The notes below the pieces were generated by a model that saw only the letters and a list, made by a program, of their open reading frames with translations, did not search any database and had not been told where the DNA came from. DNA of 7,105 nucleotides from Hyphomicrobiales bacterium. Its GTDB lineage: Bacteria; Pseudomonadota; Alphaproteobacteria; Rhizobiales; Aestuariivirgaceae. Below, piece after piece: positions 6,292 to 7,105 of the stretch (position 1 is its first letter; each line of letters begins with the position of its first letter). The translations under genes and the position numbers were made by a program. The DNA is taken from contig JAHFPK010000142.1 in NCBI GenBank assembly GCA_023266715.1, positions 1 to 7,105 on the forward strand, written 5' to 3'.

Positions 6292-6613
6292 GTTCCTGCT
6301 TCTTCATATCCAGGGTGCGCTCTTCATGGGCCACAAACCACTCAACCATTTCGGTCCAGATTGATTCAGCAAGGGCGGGATCGAGGTGGTGGGCGCGAGC
6401 GAGAACGCGGGCACGGTCGATCACATAGTCAACCCGGGCTGGAATTCGCGCGGGCATGCCGTCCCGGTGTTTCACCGCAATGACTGCTTCAACAAGACGC
6501 TGGCGCTCGGCCAATAGCTTGATGAGCTTTTCATCGATGGCGTCAATCTCGAGGCGCAGTTCCGCGATACCGGTCTTTTTCAGTGCTGAATTCATGGTCA
6601 CGAAATGAGGCAT
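6245..6613 (-). CDS. AroQ-type chorismate mutase
   Basis: A small all-helical protein (122 aa) of the chorismate mutase type II (AroQ) fold. Such enzymes convert chorismate to prephenate for phenylalanine and tyrosine synthesis; PchB-type relatives also make salicylate from isochorismate. Aligned by eye to the E. coli mutase domain, the active-site positions R11, R28, K39 and R51 are met by R20, R37, K48 and R60. E52 is replaced by V61, D48 by I57, and Q88 by E97. The segment PARVDYVIDRAR with IWTEMVEWFVAHEE looks closer to the PchB/stand-alone alphaproteobacterial form than to the PheA domain. No prephenate dehydratase or dehydrogenase domain is fused. ATG 6611-6613 is used; ATG 6593-6595 would give 116 residues starting MNSALKK. 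Neither has a good ribosome-binding site. It follows comEC by 34 bp on the same strand, so it may be translated from the same transcript. Most likely chorismate mutase; lyase activity cannot be excluded. Confidence 0.85.
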   Translation of the reverse strand: MPHFVTMNSALKKTGIAELRLEIDAIDEKLIKLLAERQRLVEAVIAVKHRDGMPARIPARVDYVIDRARVLARAHHLDPALAESIWTEMVEWFVAHEERTLDMKKQELTARKSFSDHSIVRR

Positions 6614-6647
6614 GACGGAGCAAAGGTGAATGTGTCGAAGCGCCGCG

Positions 6648-7105
6648 TCATCGGGTCAGGCCTATTTTCTTTCGGGGTTCCGGCACGACAACCCAGGGCC
6701 GCTTGCCTCTCATATCCCGCGCTGTTACGACCTGGAGGGTGTCGTCATGAATGCTGATCGCGTGTGAGCCCATGCGCCAGACATCGAACCGGTCAATGCG
6801 AATCGGTACCGATTTGCAGGAGCCGCGCAGAGGATAAGCCGCAATGACGATATCGAGCCCGGCACAGGAAGGAGCATCCCCTTCGCCTTCCATGAAGTAG
6901 CCAAGGAATTGGCCATTTACTGTGGCGCGACATGAGCGGGCATCGCATGACCACCCTTTTCGCGCCACTGCGTCCTTGAAACTGGTTTCCTCGCCATTGG
7001 CCTGCAGCCATTTTTCGGCGGCAAAGCGACCCTTATGCGCGTTGGCAAACACCAGTTCCCCGCTCGAATTACGAAACGCTGCATTGGCCGCCGTTCGTTC
7101 GATCA
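6648..7105 (-). CDS. comEC: ComEC/Rec2 DNA-uptake channel protein, C-terminal end (partial)
   Basis: The frame is open to the right edge and ends at TGA (6650-6648), giving about 151 visible residues. It is the C-terminal part of ComEC, the inner-membrane channel that brings single-stranded DNA into the cytoplasm during natural transformation. Typical alphaproteobacterial ComEC endings are visible: GRFAAEKWLQANG, then a Cys-containing segment GWSCDARSC, then CAGLDIVIAAYPL, then FDVWRMGSHAI, and finally MRGKRPWVV. This region follows the metallo-beta-lactamase-like domain; the membrane helices and the beta-lactamase motifs lie outside the window. A GTG at 7050-7052 could be read as a start, but the upstream codons in frame (IERTAANAAFRNSSGEL) continue the ComEC pattern, so it is internal. 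Four cysteines, in GWSCDARSC, SCAG and GSCK, could form disulfides in the periplasm; this is inference. The chorismate mutase gene follows after 34 bp. Confidence 0.9.
   Translation of the reverse strand, partial: IERTAANAAFRNSSGELVFANAHKGRFAAEKWLQANGEETSFKDAVARKGWSCDARSCRATVNGQFLGYFMEGEGDAPSCAGLDIVIAAYPLRGSCKSVPIRIDRFDVWRMGSHAISIHDDTLQVVTARDMRGKRPWVVVPEPRKKIGLTR

Noticed and set aside
6648..7052. Separate small gene starting at GTG 7052
   Set aside because: The frame continues open to the window edge with ComEC-like sequence, so this is the end of a longer gene.

Overview
The window reads as an ordinary chromosomal segment of an alphaproteobacterium, most likely of the order Hyphomicrobiales (Rhizobiales). 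Evidence for this is the ExoR-type Sel1-repeat periplasmic protein, the alphaproteobacterial style of the ComEC C-terminus, the compact dihydroxy-acid dehydratase of 574 residues, and the moderately GC-rich coding with many GTG/TTG start options. Assignment below order level is not supported. No tRNA, rRNA, CRISPR array, insertion sequence or phage gene was seen. Gene density is high and base use looks even along the window.

Left part (1-3711): the 3' end of recG (+) meets, tail to tail with a 23-bp overlap, a minus-strand series read right to left: ilvD (branched-chain amino acid synthesis), a secreted ExoR-like Sel1-repeat protein that starts at or just before the ilvD stop, then after about 137 bp a two-TM DUF502 membrane protein. 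ilvD and the ExoR-like gene are very probably one transcript. DUF502 may be on the same transcript or have its own promoter.

Middle (3712-4075): a 364-bp divergent intergenic region carries the control signals of ilvD (leftward) and of the next pair (rightward). It holds several inverted repeats and one 12-codon mini-ORF with an upstream AAGGAG.

Right part (4076-7105): a multi-pass DUF898 (YjgN-type) membrane protein and a membrane-anchored M48 zinc metalloprotease are joined by a TAATG stop/start overlap and should be made together. The protease gene runs into an oppositely oriented small AroQ-type chorismate mutase gene, sharing 47 bp at their 3' ends. Behind the mutase, on the same minus strand, lies the 3' end of comEC, the DNA-uptake channel, which continues past the window edge.

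Functionally this is a mix of housekeeping genes (recG, ilvD, chorismate mutase, comEC) and envelope genes (ExoR-like, DUF502, DUF898, M48). The parts least explained by known biology are the DUF898-M48 pair, the coupling of an ExoR-like envelope regulator to ilvD, and the structured intergenic region. No clear new defence or mobile system was seen.
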